Source of the DNA: Echinococcus granulosus
Lineage: Eukaryota > Platyhelminthes > Cestoda > Cyclophyllidea > Taeniidae
Assembly (NCBI RefSeq): GCF_000524195.1
Contig: NW_020170450.1
Location: 62,001-126,000 of the forward strand
Reading direction: 5' to 3'
DNA: 64,000 nucleotides
Shown here: in pieces, positions 59,548-64,000 of the stretch
Position numbering within the stretch: position 1 is the first letter of the stretch
How the letters are laid out: every line of letters begins with the position of its first letter
Program-made: the position numbers and the translations under genes
Notes under the pieces: generated by a model
Seen by the model: only the letters and a program-made list of their open reading frames with translations
The model's database searches: none
What the model was told of the DNA's origin: nothing

Positions 59548-61967
59548 ATGTCCGGGAGCGCGCTTAAAAGACTGATGGCTGAATATAAACGTCAGTTTAT
59601 TGGTCATTCAGTTTGCTTCTTTTGTCACTTTTGGACTCCCTATTTCCACTTATAACATAGGATTTTCGCAAGGCTATAGTGCAGCTGCTCACTTTCCTTA
59701 TAACTCTGATGCTTTTTAAGAGCTTACTGACAACCCTCCTGAAGGGATTGTTGCGGGTCCAGTTGACGAATCCAATTTCTTTGAGTGGGAGGCCTTTATT
59801 ATGTAAGTTTTTGTGTCGAGAATCTGTCATAGTGTCAGGAAATTAAGCTACATTACCCCTCACATAAGTCTAGCTTTCCACAATTTAAAAAAGTATTGAC
59901 CATTTTAAGTTCCCTCTCACAAGTGACGTTAATATTCTTATGCATTATAAATGTCAGCACTACTTAGCTTTTTAACATTTTTAGGGGTCCAGATGGAACA
60001 CCATTCGAAGGTGGAGTCTTCGCTTCGCGCTTGTCTTTCCCTCCTGACTACCCACTTTCGCCTCCGAAAATGCGATTTACTAGCAGCATCTTTCATCCTA
60101 ACAGTATGTCTTGTTCTTTTTCCCAAATGTCAATTCAGCAATGAGGTTTTATTGTCATTTTATTATTTCCTCCTTCCTCAAGTTTCGAAAAATATGCTCT
60201 ATTTTCTTTTACTGAGATTTATATGTTCCTAACACACCTACTGGAACATAACCCGAACCATGTTGCATGCGCAGTTTATAATTCTGTTGGATTTGTGGTT
60301 ATTTCACGGTTGTGAGTACTGATCTGTTTTTCAAAAATATTTTAAATTGGTGTCAACCGGTGTTCAAGAATGGTTTTTTTTTATCATCCGATATGTGGTA
60401 ACTATAAGTTTTGAGGTTTACTACATTTAGGCATTTATTAGAATGCATATTTCATTCTCTTACGGCAAATTAAAACGTTCCTTATCTCCCCAAAACCACA
60501 TCTTTTGTGTGTAAAATTCAATTGTCGTCTACGAAAGAAACTCTAGTCTTCTAGAAACCGAAAAATTGGGGTTTATTGCTTTTTGCAAGCAGTTCAAGAT
60601 CCATCTGAGATGATCGGGCAAATTCATGTAATTCTCATTGTAAGTCGTTCTAATGACTCGTTGCGACTCGGAAAACATTAGCCCCACTTACGATTTTTAC
60701 GGTACCGATAGGTATGCCGTCTTCTATCCATCTGATACACCTTATTGTGCCTTGTACTATTCGTTTTCTATTTTGAACTGACTTTCAGGTTACAGAGTGT
60801 TGGTTAAATTCGTTAGATCTAATCCAATGGAGTCTGATTTATGAACTGAGTTTAAGTCTGTTCCATGGCTGCAGAAATTTCTCATACGACTTCCTTCATG
60901 ATATGTGGAGAAGTTGGGGTAGCAGAATTTCGAACCGTTTATATACTGTTGAAGTAAAAAATCGAGCTCTTGCAACGATTCACTTGAGGATAGATATGTT
61001 ACGGTTGGAAAAAACCTGTTGTTTTAGTAGCAACAAAGGAGTACTGGTCGCACGAGCCAGGCGTATTTCCACAGCCATCTTTGGGGGAGATTGTTCATGT
61101 TCCGAAGATGGCTTGGAATCAACCCAAAAGATCCAGCTGTAGCGTCAAGCTGTTTCTAGTCGTTCGTTATTGTTAGAATGTCAACTAAGTTAGATCTCGT
61201 TGCCACTTAATTATAAGAATGCATGGGGATTGCTATTATTTCCCCTATTCACGTTCTCTAGCATTACCGCTCCGATCCCGACTGAGGTCATCCCTGGTTT
61301 GTCTTCCACGTATCACATAGCTGACTGGGCCGCGGCCGTGAGGTCAAAGCTAATTAAAAGTGTCTGGTACAGCGGAATTGCATTCCTCAAAATTGCTGCG
61401 CTTCCACTGTATCTCCATCAGTTTGACAAAAACTTTTTCTTCGTCACCTCAAGCTACTGGCAGTAGCCTTACAACCTGACCAGAGCTCGTTTGAAAAGCG
61501 GTAAATAGAATATATTTTATTCTACACTGAAGTTACCGAAAAATTCACGAGCACGTAAACTGGAATAGGTGAAATTTGCTATGGAACCGATTCTTTCCCC
61601 CTTTAAATTACCCCTTTAGTTTATCCCGACGGTCGAGTATGCATTTCCATCCTCCATACTCCCGGTAATGATCCTCTTGGCTACGAAACTCCCGCGGAAA
61701 GATGGAGTCCAGTCCAATCGGTGGAAAAAATCCTCCTTTCCGTTATCAGCATGTTGGCAGGTGAGTTGATGGTGCTTTGAAGGTGTCTATTCACTTGTTC
61801 TTGAGTTTAGTAGACATTAGTCCATGCCTTTAGAACCGAATGATGAGAGTGCAGCCAATGTCGACGCGGCAAAGACGTGGCGGGAGAATCGCAAACTGTT
61901 TGATGAGATGGCGATGCAAAGTGTTCGAATGAGTCTCGGATTCCCCGCAGAGGGCGATGTCAATTAG
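59548..61967 (+). CDS. UBE2G2: Ubiquitin-conjugating enzyme E2, UBE2G2/Ubc7 type, five exons
   Basis: Exons: 59548-59590, 59721-59802, 59985-60103, 61620-61760, 61834-61967; 519 nt, 172 aa, in frame throughout. The start ATG at 59548 gives [15 protein letters not shown], nearly identical to the N-terminus of vertebrate UBE2G2. Further conserved blocks are [50 protein letters not shown] and [20 protein letters not shown]. The catalytic cysteine is Cys89 in DGRVCIS, and the acidic loop typical of Ubc7/Cdc34-type enzymes follows it ([16 protein letters not shown]). Family members act with ER-membrane ubiquitin ligases to mark misfolded proteins for degradation. The C-terminal tail ([11 protein letters not shown]) is slightly longer than in the 165-aa vertebrate protein. 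Intron 3 is 1.5 kb; its open frames (60903-61142, 61200-61466) look non-coding. Confidence 0.97.
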
Positions 61968-62921
61968 GAAAGTGATTGATAGTGACTGTTCGTTTTTTTT
62001 CTTCTATGACTTTTAAATTATGCCTTATTACCGTTTTTCGTGTTGTTTTTTTTTTCATTGCACGACCCACGGAATAAGATGACCGTATTGTATCAGTAGG
62101 CTAATTCAGTAGTGAGGCTAATACGGTAAGAGAGGAATTCGTGTATCCAAAGTGTGATCACAATGGGACTAATCAGACTCCCGAATTCTAATAAATCAAT
62201 CTAAGGGCGGATTAAAGTGAGTCTTCTTACTACTCGTCGATCAGGCGTCTGCAAAGAGTCGTTTTACCTGCCGAGATCCCGGTAACCGAGGTGTGATTGC
62301 CGTGTTGATGAGATGTCAACGCTACCGCCATGGTCGAAAGCGTCGCCGAAACACGTGCGGCAGTTCTTGAAGCGTCGACGGCATTGCGGAAACCAGGCGT
62401 CTCATTGCCGCGGTGTGATTGAAACCCTCCAACGATACCACATTGGCCTCGGGTTGTGCGCCGTCAGTCACGGGAAGCTATTAACCCTGGTGAAAAGGGA
62501 CATTTGACACCTACCAGTGCTTGTAGTCGTGTCATGATCGCATTACCTTTTATTAGCTCTACAACCCGGTGCAGCAGTTCGGCTTGAAAGACGCTCCTCC
62601 AAACTACAGATATTTAACTCCTCGATTCCGTAATTTGGAAGAGCGGCCTAGCTAAGCGAGGACCTAGTGGCTTCCACGACTTTTCTTCCCCCTTGGAAGT
62701 TGGCCTTGTCAGGCTAGTGGCGAAGTTGGCATTTCTGTAGGCAAAAAGACACCGACCTGAACTACATCCAACCACAAGGCCTTTAGGCGACAAAATTTGT
62801 CAGAATTTGTTTTCTGAAATTGCGTTTATGTTCGATGGAAGGAAGAAAAAACGTATCATATAGAATAGTGAAAAGAAGAAGGAGTGACCACAAAAACGTC
62901 CGTGACCACTTTTCTCGCACA
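61968..62921. other. 3' spacer between convergent genes
   Basis: It holds the 3' UTR of the UBE2G2-type gene and then a GC-rich stretch (about 62230-62780) with an open + strand frame at 62313-62507 rich in Arg and His. That frame has no recognisable family and could be repeat DNA. Confidence 0.5.
62190..62195 (+). terminator. Candidate poly(A) signal of UBE2G2-type gene
   Basis: AATAAA on the + strand, about 220 bp after the stop codon at 61965-61967. Confidence 0.5.
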
Positions 62922-63990
62922 TCAGTTATGATCACCACCATCGCCCTCCTCAATACCATCACCATCGTCATCTTCGCCCCAACCATCATCGTCAAGGAGA
63001 TCTTTCTTCAGACTTGTAGGCTTTTGAACGCCTTCACTGGCACCGATATTGAAAGCTGACAATTGTTGCTCCAATTCTACATCAAAGTCATCTAATCCGA
63101 GGGGCTGATTTCCTGCGGTAGGTGGGGAAGCAAATAAATCCATTACATTTTCCTGCTGTCCAGCATCATGAAACGGTTCCTCTTGCTCTTCATCCTCTTC
63201 CTCCTCCACATCATTTCGAACATTTTCTTCTGTGTGGGCTTGCGACAACTTCAATAAGTCGTCGATGGGATCGCTCTTGCTTTCAACAGCCGAGGCTGGG
63301 AGTTCTAAAGGCGCGAAAACATCCCCTTCTTCTTCCTTCACTTCTGACGCTTCCAGAAACTCGGGAGTTAACTCCTTTGTTTCATTAAAGTCACGGAAAG
63401 GAGTAAATCCTCCTTTATCGTCCTCCTCTGTTCTCGCATCCTGAGTTCCAAATAATTCCTCAATAGGATCATGGGACGGGGTTCCCGTGAGTCCCACTTC
63501 CTTTTGAATATCCAGGAGATCAGCCGACAGGGGTTTAAACGAAAGCATCTCCTCGGCAATTTTACGTTCCCATAGAGGAGTTTGTTGAGGGTAGGCTGTG
63601 GCGGGTAAATTTCTGCGCTTCTTGTGGTCCTCCGCGAGCCACTTTTCCGCGGCAAGGCACTCCTGAAAGGTGAATCAATTAAAATTTTAACAAAAAAATT
63701 GTTAAAAAATGGAGGGATTTTGCGTCAGGTAAAATACTGAAGATCTGAAAGCAATCAACGCCACAAAAAGCTGAGAGGTAATCCAGAAAGGCAGGCAGAC
63801 AGCAGTGAATTGACGACGATGAAGGCTTTCTGAAGTGTACGCGCTCGTGAGGAAAGGAGGTGCGAAACCTGATGACAATAGAAAGTTTGGAAGGCTTCAA
63901 GCACGATACATTTGGGTAATGTGAACGTTTCAGGGCGGCCGTTTGTCTGTCGGTCGGGGGCGATCTCGGCCACGATTAACGCGTTTCCGT
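62922..63990 (-). CDS. Acidic protein of unknown family, last two exons, partial
   Basis: Terminal exon 62922-63662 (246 codons plus TGA) follows a clear acceptor (cacctttcag) in phase 0. The exon before it is probably 63869-63990 (phase 0 end, donor GTTTCG, weaker), giving FQTFYCHQ|ECLAAEKWLAED. The N-terminal part of the terminal exon is basic and helix-like (ECLAAEKWLAEDHKKRRN, PLWERKIAEEML). The rest is acidic and probably unstructured, with repeated short motifs: DPIEELFG, FTPFRDF, DPIDDLLKL, VMDLFASP, LDDFDVELEQQL, then an Asp/Glu/Gly tail (DDDGWGEDDDGDG). DLF, FxxF and DPI-type motifs are common in clathrin and adaptor-binding proteins, so a trafficking role is possible but only an inference. 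The 5' part is outside the window. Confidence 0.7.
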
Positions 63991-64000
63991 CTTACCAATA

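Noticed and set aside
59371..59830. Minus-strand open frames over the start of the UBE2G2-type gene
   Set aside because: They are shadows of exons 1-2 on the plus strand, where [15 protein letters not shown] and [10 protein letters not shown] are recognisable.
60903..61466. Plus-strand open frames between UBE2G2 exons 3 and 4
   Set aside because: Exon 3 joins exon 4 perfectly in phase (A|TT) and matches the family without extra residues, so these are intronic.

Overview
This 64 kb window is animal DNA, most likely from a tapeworm (cestode flatworm), with roughly 40% GC. The evidence is indirect but consistent. The coding exons belong to animal gene families, splice sites are canonical, and the shortest introns cluster at 36-44 nt and 59-73 nt; a bimodal short-intron distribution of this kind is, from memory, typical of tapeworm genomes. 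Long introns and repeat-rich spacers suggest one of the larger cestode genomes. I built all gene models by hand from conserved protein blocks plus splice-site phase. Each multi-exon model keeps one continuous reading frame across every junction.

Layout: (1) 1-229, a possible 3' coding end on the + strand. (2) 1909-3076, minus strand, an intronless Cys/Pro-rich protein of unknown function, interrupted by a 100-N assembly gap whose stated size cannot be right. (3) 6644-13179, minus strand, a nine-exon secreted progranulin-type protein (554 aa, signal peptide plus seven granulin modules, two of them with ten cysteines instead of twelve). (4) 13529-14630, an element with direct terminal repeats that recurs at about 35.6-36.5, 51.5-52.5 and (inverted) 58.2-59.1 kb. 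(5) 15381-50394, minus strand, a 29-exon Ras guanine nucleotide exchange factor of the RasGRF type (1576 aa: PH, coiled coil, IQ, DH, PH, REM, long linker, CDC25). (6) 50395-59547, a gene-poor, repeat-containing spacer. (7) 59548-61967, + strand, a five-exon ubiquitin-conjugating enzyme of the UBE2G2/Ubc7 type (172 aa). (8) 62922-63990, minus strand, the last two exons of an acidic protein I cannot name.

The three recognised genes do not form an operon or a shared pathway. One is a secreted growth-factor-like protein, one a calcium/calmodulin-linked activator of Ras/Rac, and one an endoplasmic-reticulum degradation enzyme. I see no CRISPR array, tRNA, rRNA or viral gene. The points most worth a second look are the mixed 12/10-cysteine granulin chain with a possible intron-retention isoform, the mini-element family with terminal repeats, a GC-AG intron and a candidate frame-breaking cassette exon in RasGRF, and the unknown Cys/Pro-rich and acidic proteins.
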